Below, in pieces: positions 18,324-27,825 of a stretch of 64,000 nt of DNA; within the stretch, counting starts at the first letter, position 1; every line of letters starts with the position of its first letter. The DNA comes from Bacteroidales bacterium (GTDB lineage Bacteria > Bacteroidota > Bacteroidia > Bacteroidales > UBA7960): the NCBI GenBank assembly GCA_007118495.1, contig SKRM01000030.1, positions 28,042-92,041 on the forward strand, in the 5' to 3' direction. The position numbers were made by a program, and so were the translations under genes. Under the pieces are notes generated by a model. That model did not search any database and was not told where the DNA came from. It worked only from the letters and a program-made list of their open reading frames with translations.

Positions 18324-20102
18324 CTTAAGTACCGCCATAAATGCCTGCTGAGGTATTTCAACATTACCCACCTGCCGCATGCGTTTTTTCCCTTTTTTCT
18401 GCTTTTCCAGCAGTTTGCGCTTTCTTGAAATGTCGCCTCCGTAACATTTGGCTGTTACATCTTTTCGCAGTGCTTTAACTGTTTCTCTTGCAATGATCTT
18501 GGCTCCTATGCCTGCCTGAATGGCGATATCAAACTGTTGCCGGGGAATGAGTTGTCTGAGTTTTGCGCAGATTCTTTTGCCAAAATCAAACGAATTGTTG
18601 CGATGGATCAGTGCCGATAATGCGTCCACATGCTCTCCGTTCAAAAGTATATCCAGTTTAATCAGGTCAGAAGGCTTATAACCTATTGGATGGTAGTCAA
18701 AGGATGCATAGCCTCTGGATATGGTTTTTAATCTGTCATAAAAGTCAAAAACAATCTCTGCCAGCGGCATTTCGAAAGTCATTTCAACCCTGTCGGTGGT
18801 AAGGTAAACCTGATTTTTCACCACCCCCCTTTTGTCGAGGCAGAGCGACATCACTGGTCCCACATATTCAGACTTGGTAATGATCTGTGCAGATATATAG
18901 GGCTCTTCAATGCTTTCAAGTTCGTTTGGCCCTGGCATATCTGAAGGGTTGTTTACAATTTTCTTGTCACCCCTTTTTGTGTGGGCTATGTAAGACACGT
19001 TTGGAACCGTATTGATTACCGTCATGTCGAACTCCCGTTCCAATCTCTCCTGAATAATCTCCATATGGAGCATCCCCAAAAAACCGCAACGAAAACCAAA
19101 ACCAAGAGCTCCCGATGATTCTGGTTCAAATGTCAGCGATGCATCGTTGAGTTGCAACTTCTCCATGGCCGATCTTAATTCTTCAAAGTCGTCTGTGTCA
19201 ACAGGGTAAATTCCTGCAAAAACCATGGGTTTCACATTTTCAAAACCTTTGATGGCATTGGTGGTTGGTCTGCTTACCTGGGTAATGGTATCTCCCACTT
19301 TTACTTCTCTGGCATCTTTGATCCCAGAAATAATGTAACCCACATCTCCGGCAGAAACCTCCTTTCTTGGGTGCTGGGATATTTTTAGCACACCGACCTC
19401 GTCGGCATGGTAATGTTTTTTGGTGTTCATGAATTTAACATGCTCACCTTCAGCTAATTTTCCGTGATACACCCTGAAATAGGCGATGACGCCACGAAAG
19501 GGGTTGTACATAGAATCGAATATCAGGGCCTGAAGGGGAGCTTCAGGGTCTCCAGTTGGCGGAGGAATCCGCTCAACGATAGCTTTAAGTATTTGTTCCA
19601 CCCCTGCACCTGTCTTTCCGCTTGCCGGAATAATTTCATCCGGGTCGCAGCCAATCAGGTCAGTAATTTGATCAGCAACTTCTTCGGGCATGGCCCCGGG
19701 TAAATCCATTTTATTCAGCACCGGAATGATCACCAGATCATGCTCCAGGGCCAGGTATAAATTGGAAATTGTCTGGGCTTCAATCCCCTGAGATGCATCT
19801 ACAATTAAAAGTGCCCCCTCGCAGGCTGCGATACTTCTGGAAACTTCATAGCTGAAATCAACATGTCCGGGTGTATCGATCAAATTAAGAATGTATTTCT
19901 CGCCCTCATGGATGTAGTCCATCTGAATGGCATGGCTTTTTATGGTAATACCACGTTCTCTTTCCAGATCCATGCTGTCAAGGATCTGATCCTTGAAGTC
20001 CCGCTCGGTTATGGTGTTGGTCATTTGCAGCAGGCGATCAGCCAAAGTGCTCTTTCCGTGATCAATATGCGCAATAATGCAGAAGTTTCTGATGTGTTTC
20101 AT
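18312..20102 (-). CDS. lepA: Elongation factor 4 (back-translocating GTPase LepA)
   Basis: A 596-residue ribosome-associated GTPase. It has G1 [14 protein letters not shown], switch [18 protein letters not shown]4 NKMD, G5 SGKTG and the LepA-specific C-terminal domain ([27 protein letters not shown]). Start at MKHIRNF (20102) fits the family; the open frame to 20141 would put the TACTTTTG promoter box inside the gene. Length and motifs are normal. It converges with rsmI (12-bp overlap) and diverges from the T9SS protein at 20311. Confidence 0.96.
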   Translation of the reverse strand: MKHIRNFCIIAHIDHGKSTLADRLLQMTNTITERDFKDQILDSMDLERERGITIKSHAIQMDYIHEGEKYILNLIDTPGHVDFSYEVSRSIAACEGALLIVDASQGIEAQTISNLYLALEHDLVIIPVLNKMDLPGAMPEEVADQITDLIGCDPDEIIPASGKTGAGVEQILKAIVERIPPPTGDPEAPLQALIFDSMYNPFRGVIAYFRVYHGKLAEGEHVKFMNTKKHYHADEVGVLKISQHPRKEVSAGDVGYIISGIKDAREVKVGDTITQVSRPTTNAIKGFENVKPMVFAGIYPVDTDDFEELRSAMEKLQLNDASLTFEPESSGALGFGFRCGFLGMLHMEIIQERLEREFDMTVINTVPNVSYIAHTKRGDKKIVNNPSDMPGPNELESIEEPYISAQIITKSEYVGPVMSLCLDKRGVVKNQVYLTTDRVEMTFEMPLAEIVFDFYDRLKTISRGYASFDYHPIGYKPSDLIKLDILLNGEHVDALSALIHRNNSFDFGKRICAKLRQLIPRQQFDIAIQAGIGAKIIARETVKALRKDVTAKCYGGDISRKRKLLEKQKKGKKRMRQVGNVEIPQQAFMAVLKLDD

Positions 20103-20108
20103 AGCATG

Positions 20109-20116
20109 CAAAAGTA
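20109..20116 (-). promoter_or_regulatory. -7 box TACTTTTG of lepA
   Basis: Matches TAnnTTTG and ends only six bases before the lepA ATG at 20102. A start point at the usual distance would fall at or next to the ATG, so the message would be leaderless or nearly so. Confidence 0.45.
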
Positions 20117-20310
20117 CAACGAAAATGCGTAATATGAACAATTTATTTAAGCCTTTCGCCTGTGGCCGAATTAGAAATAAACATGACGCGTTATGTCTGT
20201 TTTTTCTTAATTTTACCGCTTCGGTTGAATTATCTTAAAGTGAATTATTCAGCCTTCGAATTGTGCTTGCGCACAAAATAATCGTGCCTTTTTGACGTAT
20301 AGCTTAACAT

Positions 20311-22044
20311 ATGACCCAAAAGAAGCTGTTATCGTTTATTTTTTCATTATTGTTACTTTATCCTGTTCTTGTTGCAGCAGAACCAGATAAGCTAAATGAA
20401 AATGATGAGGTCTGTGACCATTTCCAGGTTAGGATCATAGCTCCTGATGATTCTTTCAGGATTTGCCCGTCCGATGCCGGTATGCTGACTTTTTCAGCAG
20501 AGGCAGGTTATGGAGATGATGCCGGTATTGCATTTGATCCCTTACAATTTACCTACCATTGGAGCTTTAGCGGGGTGCAGTACGATGGGATGGAGGTCAG
20601 TCACTATTTTGAAGGCCCTGGTGCCTATCCTGTCACACTGACCGTTACCGATCCTGTAAATGATTGCATGCTGCAAATTACCAAAGTGTTGCAGATAGCT
20701 ACCACCCCTACATTCAGCGGAACCATGATTTCTGTTGACACGGCTTGTGCTGGTGATGCCTTTACTTTGTTTGGTGTGGGTAACCCCACTGTCTGGACCG
20801 GGTTTCCCACAGGTGTTGAAGCAACCGTTTTTATTCCGGACGGTGATGGAACCTATTATGAATCAAGCCTCGAATTTGATGTTTTTGGACAAGGTGTTGA
20901 GATTCTGTCGGCACAGGACATTGACAGAATATGTGTAAATCTGGAACATACCGATCAATCACAATTGCGCTTTGAGCTGGAGTCTCCAACGGGTGAGATA
21001 CTGTTGTTAAAAGCCACTGGTGGCCCAACTGCCAATCTTGGAGAACCTGTTGTTTGGGATGACAATATTCCCGGCCGCGGGTATGCGTATTGTTTTACTC
21101 CTTCGCCTCAGTATGGCCTGATGGCCGTTACCACGCCACAGTTTCATGAATATACCGATCGGGCCGGAAACTACTATTTTAACGCTGCCTATATGCCGTC
21201 AGGCAGTTATACCCCTCAAGAAAACCTTGATAAGCTGGCAGGAAGCCCGCTGAATGGAAAGTGGACCATGAGGGTTACAGATACAACACCCTCTGAGACC
21301 GGGCATGTTTTTGGCTGGAGTTTGTTTTTTGATGAGGGTTTTTACCCCGACTCACTCATATTTTATCCTGAAATTGTTGATAGCAGGTGGTTTTTCAATG
21401 GAACACCCATTGATGGAAATCCAGCCAGCTCAGCAGTTCAGCAAAGTGGTGACCATCAGTTTCGGTTCCAGATCACCGATAATTTTGGGTGTACGTACGA
21501 CACTCTGCTTACTGTGACAATTCTACCACTGCCCGAAACTGAAATAATATCCGATCTTGAAATACCTGTTTGTGAGGGAGATTCAACTTTTTTACAAGTT
21601 ATCCCGGTGAACAGCAGCGGTTTTGATTGGGTTTATCAGTGGCAAACCGGCAACCAGGATATACCTGGCCGTACGTATGACACCCTGATGGTTAAAACTC
21701 CGGCCACCTATACTGTAATGATAACGGATACTGTTTCGGGATGTATCGGCTTTGCAGATTTTGACTTTACCGAACAAAATTGTGACCTGACTATCCCCAA
21801 CGTTTTCACCCCCAATGGAGACGGGATTAATGACCTGTTTGAAATACTCAACCTTGAACACTATCCAAACGCACAAATGATCATTTACAACCGATGGGGG
21901 CAGAAGGTGTTTGAGCATCCTGATTACTATAACAACTGGTGGGATGGTGGCAATGCTCCTGATGGAGTTTATTTTTATGTGTTGAGATATGCTCGAATGG
22001 GACAAATCCGATATGCTGAAGGTACAGTTACCATAATTCGCTGA
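20311..22044 (+). CDS. T9SS-secreted surface protein with PKD-like and P-domain-like modules (type B sorting domain)
   Basis: A 577-residue secreted protein. Signal peptide (LLSFIFSLLLLYPVLVAAEP), then a PKD-like domain (about 70-130: FTYHWSFSGVQYDG, GAYPVTLTVTD), a module resembling the proprotein convertase P domain (about 170-350: RICVNLEHTDQSQLRFELES, LNGKWTMRVTD, GWSLFFDE), further Ig-like segments, and a C-terminal type B T9SS sorting domain (NVFTPNGDGINDLFEI, IYNRWGQKVFEH, DGVYFYVLRY). The P-domain is usually attached to a protease, but no catalytic domain is present here, so I read it as an adhesin or structural surface protein. It depends on T9SS and gliding-type machinery encoded elsewhere. 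Confidence 0.85.
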   Translation: MTQKKLLSFIFSLLLLYPVLVAAEPDKLNENDEVCDHFQVRIIAPDDSFRICPSDAGMLTFSAEAGYGDDAGIAFDPLQFTYHWSFSGVQYDGMEVSHYFEGPGAYPVTLTVTDPVNDCMLQITKVLQIATTPTFSGTMISVDTACAGDAFTLFGVGNPTVWTGFPTGVEATVFIPDGDGTYYESSLEFDVFGQGVEILSAQDIDRICVNLEHTDQSQLRFELESPTGEILLLKATGGPTANLGEPVVWDDNIPGRGYAYCFTPSPQYGLMAVTTPQFHEYTDRAGNYYFNAAYMPSGSYTPQENLDKLAGSPLNGKWTMRVTDTTPSETGHVFGWSLFFDEGFYPDSLIFYPEIVDSRWFFNGTPIDGNPASSAVQQSGDHQFRFQITDNFGCTYDTLLTVTILPLPETEIISDLEIPVCEGDSTFLQVIPVNSSGFDWVYQWQTGNQDIPGRTYDTLMVKTPATYTVMITDTVSGCIGFADFDFTEQNCDLTIPNVFTPNGDGINDLFEILNLEHYPNAQMIIYNRWGQKVFEHPDYYNNWWDGGNAPDGVYFYVLRYARMGQIRYAEGTVTIIR

Positions 22045-22166
22045 CCGGCCAAAATACCATTCCTGCAATAAATTCTTATTTATTTTTTGTGTTTTCAGCG
22101 AATGCATTAATTTTGGTGCTTTTACTGAATAAAAATCAATCAAATAAACTAATCCAAAACCAACTT

Positions 22167-23711
22167 ATGACAACAGAAAAAGACCTCAAGGATACCGGGC
22201 AGGAACCCAGCGGGGCCATGCAGCGAATCCTCAACAAAATTGAAGTAGTTGGAAACAAGCTGCCTCAGCCCGTAACCTTGTTTGCCATTTTAATCGGGAT
22301 TGTCCTGGTTCTTTCATGGATATTTGGAAATCTTGGTCTTAGCGCCGAACACCCTTCACCCGAAGTTACTGAACCCATCAGGGCCGTAAACCTCTTGAAC
22401 GCTGAAGGTATCCAAAAGATATTAACCTCTATGGTTGAGGTTTTTGCATCCTTTCCTCCCCTCGGACTCGTTCTGGTGGTTATGCTTGGTATCGGGGTGG
22501 CTGAGCGCAGCGGACTGATTGCTATCGCGCTCAGAGTCTTCGTTTCGAAGGTTCCCACCAAGCTGATTACTTTCTCTATTGTTATTGCGGGTATGGTTAG
22601 CTCAGTAGCAGCCGACGCAGGCTATGTTGTGCTTATCCCCCTGGGTGCTGCCATCTTTAAGGGAATGGGCAGGCATCCGCTTGCAGGATTGGCTGCAGCA
22701 TTTGCCGGGGTATCAGGTGGTTTTGGAGCCAACTTTCTCCCCACAGGGCTTGATCCCATGATCGCTGCTTTTACCCAGTCAGCCGCCAGTATTATGGATG
22801 CAGGTTATACGGTAAACCCCTTGTCGAACTATTATCTGATGGCGGCTTCTGTCCCGTTGATCGGATTGGCCGGAACCTGGGTAACCGAGAAGATTATTGT
22901 TCCCAGACTGGGAGCATATGAAGGCGAAGATTCTGAAGTATACAGCAATACATTTACTTCTCAAGAGAAGAGGGGTCTGAAATGGGCCGGATTATCAGTC
23001 ATCGTGATTCTTGGCCTTATTGCTGCGGCTATCATCCCGTCAAACGGTGTTTTGAGAGATGCAGCCGGCGGCCTGAATCCGTTCTACAATTCTATTGTTC
23101 CCCTGATGTTCATCCTCTTTTTTGTGTCGGGTCTGATATTCGGATTGGTGGCCAAAACAATCAAGGGTGATAAAGATGTTGCCAACATGACGGCCGAGTC
23201 AATGGGGACTATGGGCGGATATATTGTTTTAGCATTTGTGGCTGCTCACCTTGTGCAATTTTTCATTTGGTCAAATCTTGGCTCAATCATGGCCATTTCT
23301 GGCGCAGCCGCGCTTCAGAATATCGGGTTTACCGGAATTCCCCTGCTGATCGCATTTATTCTTGTGTCATCATTCATTAATCTGATTATAGGAAGTGCAT
23401 CTGCCAAGTGGGCCATTCTGGCACCCATTTTTGTGCCCATGCTTATGCTTATGGGTTATTCACCAGAAACCACACAGGCTGCATACAGAATTGGAGACTC
23501 ATACTCAAATATCCTTACTCCTTTGCTTCCATATTTCCCGCTGGTGATTGTATTCGCCCAAAAATATGTGAAGAACATCGGAATTGGAACCATTATCTCT
23601 GTAATGCTGCCTTATGCCATTGCATTTATGGTTGTGAGGATCCCCATGTTCGTTGCATGGCTTCTTCTTAATATTCCATTGGGAATTGAAGGACCGATCT
23701 ACTATCCATAG
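22167..23711 (+). CDS. AbgT family transporter
   Basis: A 514-residue inner-membrane protein with about 11 hydrophobic segments. Family features: KIEVVGNKLPQPVTLF at the N-terminus, GVAERSGLIAIALRVFV, SSVAADAGYVVLIPLGAAIF, GFGANFLPTGLDPMIA and SASAKWAILAPIFVPMLML. AbgT members import p-aminobenzoyl-glutamate or export sulfonamides by ion-coupled transport; which applies here cannot be read from sequence. I choose ATG 22167 (MTTEKD), as earlier codons add a hydrophobic stretch untypical of the family. It ends before a hairpin terminator at 23784. Confidence 0.9.
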   Translation: MTTEKDLKDTGQEPSGAMQRILNKIEVVGNKLPQPVTLFAILIGIVLVLSWIFGNLGLSAEHPSPEVTEPIRAVNLLNAEGIQKILTSMVEVFASFPPLGLVLVVMLGIGVAERSGLIAIALRVFVSKVPTKLITFSIVIAGMVSSVAADAGYVVLIPLGAAIFKGMGRHPLAGLAAAFAGVSGGFGANFLPTGLDPMIAAFTQSAASIMDAGYTVNPLSNYYLMAASVPLIGLAGTWVTEKIIVPRLGAYEGEDSEVYSNTFTSQEKRGLKWAGLSVIVILGLIAAAIIPSNGVLRDAAGGLNPFYNSIVPLMFILFFVSGLIFGLVAKTIKGDKDVANMTAESMGTMGGYIVLAFVAAHLVQFFIWSNLGSIMAISGAAALQNIGFTGIPLLIAFILVSSFINLIIGSASAKWAILAPIFVPMLMLMGYSPETTQAAYRIGDSYSNILTPLLPYFPLVIVFAQKYVKNIGIGTIISVMLPYAIAFMVVRIPMFVAWLLLNIPLGIEGPIYYP

Positions 23712-23783
23712 TATCTGACAAACAGGATGCCAGATTGGTTTTAACCCGGTGGGTTGTCTGGCAACAACATATTGACCATAAAA

Positions 23784-23817
23784 GTGGCCGGCCCGGATGC
23801 GGAGTCGGCCGCTTTTG
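23784..23817 (+). terminator. Intrinsic terminator after the AbgT gene
   Basis: A 9-bp stem (23784-23792 with 23804-23812, two G-T pairs) with an 11-base loop and a TTTTG tail. The start of the next gene and its -7 box follow within 15 bases. Confidence 0.75.
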
Positions 23818-23818
23818 T

Positions 23819-23826
23819 TAAATTTG
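23819..23826 (+). promoter_or_regulatory. -7 box TAAATTTG next to the nucleotidyltransferase start
   Basis: Matches TAnnTTTG, directly behind the terminator tail and only three bases before ATG 23830, which implies a leaderless message. Confidence 0.45.
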
Positions 23827-23829
23827 TGT

Positions 23830-24225
23830 ATGGCAAATAAAGTTCAGGATCATTGGACCTGGCGGTATGAAATGGCGCAGGCCATTGCCCGGCAAATAGA
23901 CATGGAACGATTTGGTGTGAAGGCCATTTACCTCATTGGCAGCGTCAAAACAGGCAATCCTGGTCCATGCTCTGACATTGACCTGCTGGCTCACTGCGAT
24001 GATCACACTGAGAAACACCAATTGTTGCGTTCCTGGTGTGAAGGTTGGGGACTATGCCTTGCATATATCAACAATTGCAAAACAGGATATGACAGCAAGG
24101 GCAGCCTGATAGACCTGCATATAATCACCGATAATGATATTAAGCGTAAAACCAGTTTTGCAGTGATGCCTGATTCTTACAATAACAGTGCAAAATTGCT
24201 TCGTAAATCTTCATCCAATGAATGA
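23830..24225 (+). CDS. Nucleotidyltransferase-fold protein
   Basis: A 131-residue protein with the minimal nucleotidyltransferase signature: YLIGSVKTGNPGPCSDIDLL (about residues 37-56) gives the GS motif and the DxD metal pair. A third acidic residue may be D in SLIDLHIITD. Related small proteins are MNT-type toxins/antitoxins, kanamycin-nucleotidyltransferase-like enzymes and orphan members; the substrate is unknown. Start at 23830 is chosen because the frame from 23797 would run through the terminator hairpin. It overlaps the next gene by 8 bp (ATGAATGA), which indicates translational coupling with the phosphoesterase. Confidence 0.75.
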   Translation: MANKVQDHWTWRYEMAQAIARQIDMERFGVKAIYLIGSVKTGNPGPCSDIDLLAHCDDHTEKHQLLRSWCEGWGLCLAYINNCKTGYDSKGSLIDLHIITDNDIKRKTSFAVMPDSYNNSAKLLRKSSSNE

Positions 24226-25081
24226 CCTGTATTTTTTTGTGTCCGACATCCACGGAAACGCAAGCCGTTACGAAAAACTCTTTGCACAGATTGAAAGAAA
24301 GCAGCCCAGGGCTGTGTTTCTTGGAGGTGACCTCTTACCTCCCGGTCTGGTTTACAAAGCAAACAGCAAAGCAGCTCCGGTTGACTTTGTAAATGGTTTT
24401 TTGGCTCCGGCTTTCTTAACCCTCAGAAAAAAAATGGCTGCAAATTTCCCAGAGGTTTTTCTTATTCTCGGAAACGATGATCCAAGAAGTGAAGAACAAT
24501 CTTTTTTGTTTCATGAACAGGAAGGTCTTTGGAAGTATATGCATATGAAAAAGGCCTGTTTGGATGGGATGCATGTTTTTGGGTACTCTATGGTTCCCCC
24601 AACCCCATTTATGCTGAAAGATTGGGAAAGATATGATGTGTCAAGGTATGCAGATCCGGGGTGTATCCATCCAACCGAGGGTTTTCGGACAGTGCCTCCT
24701 GAAGATGATATTGAGTTTTCAACGATACGGGCCGACCTTGAGCAACTCTGTAATGGTCATGACCTGAGCGATTCCATATTTCTTTTTCACTCGCCTCCAT
24801 ACGGGTCAAAGCTTGACCGGGCCGGACTCGACGGCGTGAAGATTGATCATGTTCCGGTTGATGTGCATGTCGGCAGCATTGCCATTAAGGAGTTTATTGA
24901 TAAGTGTCAGCCCCTGCTTACCTTGCATGGACATGTTCACGAGTCATCGAAGCTTACCGGGGCGTGGAAGCAGAAAACAAAACAGACTGTGTCTTATTCA
25001 GCGGCATATGACGGACCGGGCCTGGCCCTGGTGAGTTTTACGAGAAAATGTTTAATGAGTGCTGAAAGAATCATCATTTGA
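24218..25081 (+). CDS. Calcineurin-like metallophosphoesterase
   Basis: A 287-residue cytoplasmic hydrolase. Metal-binding motifs appear in order: FFVSDIHGN (motif I), FLGGDLLPPG (II), LILGNDDPR (III, GNDD instead of GNHD/E), FHSPPYG (IV) and LHGHVHES (V). All metal ligands are plausible. The GNDD variant is found in several bacterial branches of the family. Start at MNDLYFF (24218) overlaps the stop of the nucleotidyltransferase gene. Substrate unknown; the tight coupling suggests that one enzyme may make and the other remove a nucleotide-type modification, but that is inference. Confidence 0.85.
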   Translation: MNDLYFFVSDIHGNASRYEKLFAQIERKQPRAVFLGGDLLPPGLVYKANSKAAPVDFVNGFLAPAFLTLRKKMAANFPEVFLILGNDDPRSEEQSFLFHEQEGLWKYMHMKKACLDGMHVFGYSMVPPTPFMLKDWERYDVSRYADPGCIHPTEGFRTVPPEDDIEFSTIRADLEQLCNGHDLSDSIFLFHSPPYGSKLDRAGLDGVKIDHVPVDVHVGSIAIKEFIDKCQPLLTLHGHVHESSKLTGAWKQKTKQTVSYSAAYDGPGLALVSFTRKCLMSAERIII

Positions 25082-25114
25082 AAGTCATGGCCTCATATTT
25101 AATTACAGACACCT

Positions 25115-27358
25115 ATGGATACAATGGATATTAAGAAAAGATATCACAATATTTGTAAACTGATATACCGGCGACGCCTGGCTGATGCTTTGGTTATGCT
25201 CAGACTTTATGTGCAGGATAGTGGCAGGGAGTATCTGATTAACGAGTTGGATAAACTGGGTGAAACCTATGAGCAATTACTCACCCATAAAATCAGGGGT
25301 ATGGATGATCCTGAAAGGGATAAGATTTATCACTACCTGATGCGAAGCATGCTTGAAATGACTGACAGCTTGCACGAAACCCTGTCAAGGGATAAAAAAG
25401 GAGGAATGATTGCCCAATTAAAAAAACAACTGCCTGTGCTAAAGGCCGCAGGTCAGAATAAGTCAATGGGTATTCTCGAAAGTCTGACCTTTGATGATGC
25501 GTTGGCAGGTTTGCTAAGAGATGTCAATGTGGGCGATTCAGACCGCAAAACCAGCCGTGAGGATAGTCTGGGTAAGCTATTCCATATAATCTGGCTGTCT
25601 GATAATTATGGTGAGGAGGAGATCAACCTGCTGCAGTCGGTATTGAAGTCTGATAAACTTCCGTGGCATGATAAGTCTTTGGCTGTAAGTGCACTCACCC
25701 TTAGCTTGCTGAGGTATTTTGATGTAAACAAATTTATCTTGCTGTTTGATTTTGCGCAGGCAAGGGAGGAGTCTGTCTGGGAACGTGCCCTGACCGGTTT
25801 GTTTCTCAGTTTCATGAAATACAATGAACGCTACAGCCTCTATCCGGTTTTGGCAGAAAAGGCCAGGGCCCTACAGTCGATACAAGATATTGAATTACAC
25901 ACTGAGGCCATTATCATTCAGTTTACCAAATCTCGTGAAACCGAAAAGGTTAAAAAGAAGTGGGAGCAAGAGATTTTGCCCGCTATGTTGAAAATGCGGC
26001 CACGGATTGAAGAGAAACTTGACCTGAACAATATCTTTTTTGACAATCCTGACGAAGAGAAAAACCCCGACTGGGAAACCGTCTTTGAGGATGCACCTGA
26101 CCTTCTGGATAAATTACAGGAACTGACTGAAATGCAAATGGACGGCATGGATGTTTTCATCAGTGCATTTTCACAGTTGAAGCACTTCCCATTTTTCCGG
26201 CAAATCAGCAACTGGTTTATTCCATTCTATGCCGAAAACCCATCTATTTCAAGTGCTGTTGATCCGGCCCCTGATGCACCGGATATGCAGCCCTTAATCG
26301 AAAAGCTTGAACACACCTTTTTTATGTGCAATTCTGACAAGTATTCTTTTTGTTTGAATCTTGAGCTCATCCCTCAGCAGCAGAAAACCATGATGATGAA
26401 TATGCTGAGCATGGAAATGGAGAGCATGTCTGAAATTTCAAAGAGCGAAGAGCTTATCAATAGCCTTGCACGTTCCAGAAGTGTCTATACCCAGTATTTT
26501 CAAGACTTATATCGGTTTTTTAAACTACACCCACTGAAGGGTGAGTTTGACGATGTTTTTTTGTTTGAAGCTGACCTTGAAGAAAATGATTTTGTTAAGC
26601 AGCTAATTCCCGGTGGCCACATAAACAGAAATATTGCCGAGTTTTTCCTTGAACGGGGGTTTTATGAAGATGCCCTAAAGGTTTTCTTGACTATCATTGA
26701 AAAGGACAAAAGCAACATAGAACTTTTTGAAAAAATTGCTTTTTGCCATGAGAAAACAGGAAACTTCAATGAAGCCTTTGGTTTTTACCGAAAAGCCGAC
26801 CTTATCGAATCGGGCAGGTTGTGGATCGTTAAAAAGCTGGCTTATTGCTGTAAATACCTCAACCGCTGGCCTGAAGCACTGAATTACTATCTGGAAGCAG
26901 AAAAGCTTGATGCTGAGGACATGAAAATACAGGCCAATATCGGGCAGTGTCTGATCCATCTGGAGAGATATGAGGAGGCGCTGGATTATTATTTTAAGGT
27001 TGAGGTTCTGGCACCTGAAAACCACCGCATAAGAAGACCCCTGGCATGGTGTTCATTCTTACTTGGCAAATTTGATACAGCCCAGGATTATCTGGAGAGG
27101 TTACTTGAGGCTGAACCCGGAAACAGGTATGATCTGATGAATACTGGCCATGTGTTGTGGTGCAGAAATCAACCCGCTGCAGCAGCCTCATCCTACATCC
27201 AGAGTGTCCTTTCATGGAAAAATCTGGCTGAATTCGAAACTTCTTTTAATGATGACAGAAAGCATTTGAATGCCCATGGTATCAAGCACGATGATATGAA
27301 CATGATGCTTGATTTTGTCAAGATAGAGGTGAGGAAGAAAAAAAATATTTCCCAATAA
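25115..27358 (+). CDS. Large TPR protein, function unknown
   Basis: A 747-residue soluble, mostly helical protein without signal peptide. The first 480 or so residues show no motif I recognise, only long amphipathic helices. From about residue 508 to 705 there are five or so TPR units (for example YEDALKVFLTIIEKDKSN, FNEAFGFYRKADLIES, WPEALNYYLEAEKLDAED, YEEALDYYFKVEVLAPEN, FDTAQDYLERLLEAEPGN). It begins 33 bases after the phosphoesterase and is probably the third gene of that operon. TPR arrays bind protein partners; the partner is unknown. The N-terminal region may be a divergent helical repeat. Confidence 0.75.
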   Translation: MDTMDIKKRYHNICKLIYRRRLADALVMLRLYVQDSGREYLINELDKLGETYEQLLTHKIRGMDDPERDKIYHYLMRSMLEMTDSLHETLSRDKKGGMIAQLKKQLPVLKAAGQNKSMGILESLTFDDALAGLLRDVNVGDSDRKTSREDSLGKLFHIIWLSDNYGEEEINLLQSVLKSDKLPWHDKSLAVSALTLSLLRYFDVNKFILLFDFAQAREESVWERALTGLFLSFMKYNERYSLYPVLAEKARALQSIQDIELHTEAIIIQFTKSRETEKVKKKWEQEILPAMLKMRPRIEEKLDLNNIFFDNPDEEKNPDWETVFEDAPDLLDKLQELTEMQMDGMDVFISAFSQLKHFPFFRQISNWFIPFYAENPSISSAVDPAPDAPDMQPLIEKLEHTFFMCNSDKYSFCLNLELIPQQQKTMMMNMLSMEMESMSEISKSEELINSLARSRSVYTQYFQDLYRFFKLHPLKGEFDDVFLFEADLEENDFVKQLIPGGHINRNIAEFFLERGFYEDALKVFLTIIEKDKSNIELFEKIAFCHEKTGNFNEAFGFYRKADLIESGRLWIVKKLAYCCKYLNRWPEALNYYLEAEKLDAEDMKIQANIGQCLIHLERYEEALDYYFKVEVLAPENHRIRRPLAWCSFLLGKFDTAQDYLERLLEAEPGNRYDLMNTGHVLWCRNQPAAAASSYIQSVLSWKNLAEFETSFNDDRKHLNAHGIKHDDMNMMLDFVKIEVRKKKNISQ

Positions 27359-27642
27359 TTTTTATTTGACGCAGCGTTTCCTGCCTGATTATCGTCTTCT
27401 ATTATGTAGTCGGTTGCGATTGCATCAATAAGAGTTCTTTGTTTATTGTGTGAATACAATTCCAATGATCGCTTCCCGGGGGTTATACCGGGTGTTTTTC
27501 TCCTTTTCCACATATTATCTTTTTTTTTAGGTTTTGTATTCGTTTCAGGGGATACGGAAGTGGCCGCAATTTGCTTCAGAGGCACCACCAAAGCCAGGAA
27601 GCTCAAAACAACATTAACCACGACAACTAACCGTGCGGCCAT
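27193..27642 (-). CDS. Possible small membrane protein, doubtful
   Basis: From ATG 27642 (preceded by AGGGA, a good ribosome binding site) the reverse strand encodes MAARLVVVVNVVLSFLALVV, a credible membrane helix, then a lysine-rich linker and a reasonable polar stretch (RTLIDAIATDYIIEDDNQAG) until about 27365. The frame then runs 165 bases antisense into the end of the TPR gene, where it looks random. It may be a real gene with a frameshifted end, or chance. The overlapping + strand frame 27446-27811 looks worse. This is the only coding candidate in the 467-base gap before the sigma factor. Confidence 0.25.
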   Translation of the reverse strand: MAARLVVVVNVVLSFLALVVPLKQIAATSVSPETNTKPKKKDNMWKRRKTPGITPGKRSLELYSHNKQRTLIDAIATDYIIEDDNQAGNAASNKNYWEIFFFFLTSILTKSSIMFISSCLIPWAFKCFLSSLKEVSNSARFFHERTLWM

Positions 27643-27775
27643 TTCCCTGAAACGCTTTATTTTGGCTTGTTTCCCTATAAATACATGCAAAAAACTCCCG
27701 TTTGAGCGACTTTCAGATACTGAGCTCAGGCGGGTCGTTTTTTTTCGGGGAAAGTTCTGGGGTAACGGATGTGGT

Positions 27776-27805
27776 TTTGACATTTCAGGAGAATTGCTAT
27801 CTTTG
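27776..27805 (+). promoter_or_regulatory. Promoter of the ECF sigma gene
   Basis: A TTTG at 27776-27779 and TATCTTTG at 27798-27805 with 18 bases between: a near-ideal Bacteroidota housekeeping promoter. It supports the ATG at 27826 rather than the TTG at 27808 as the start. Confidence 0.6.
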
Positions 27806-27825
27806 TTTTGATACAAAGACCGGTC

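Noticed and set aside
27446..27811. 121-codon open frame on the + strand before the sigma gene
   Set aside because: Odd composition (clusters of T, F and R), runs into the sigma factor promoter and overlaps a better reverse-strand candidate.
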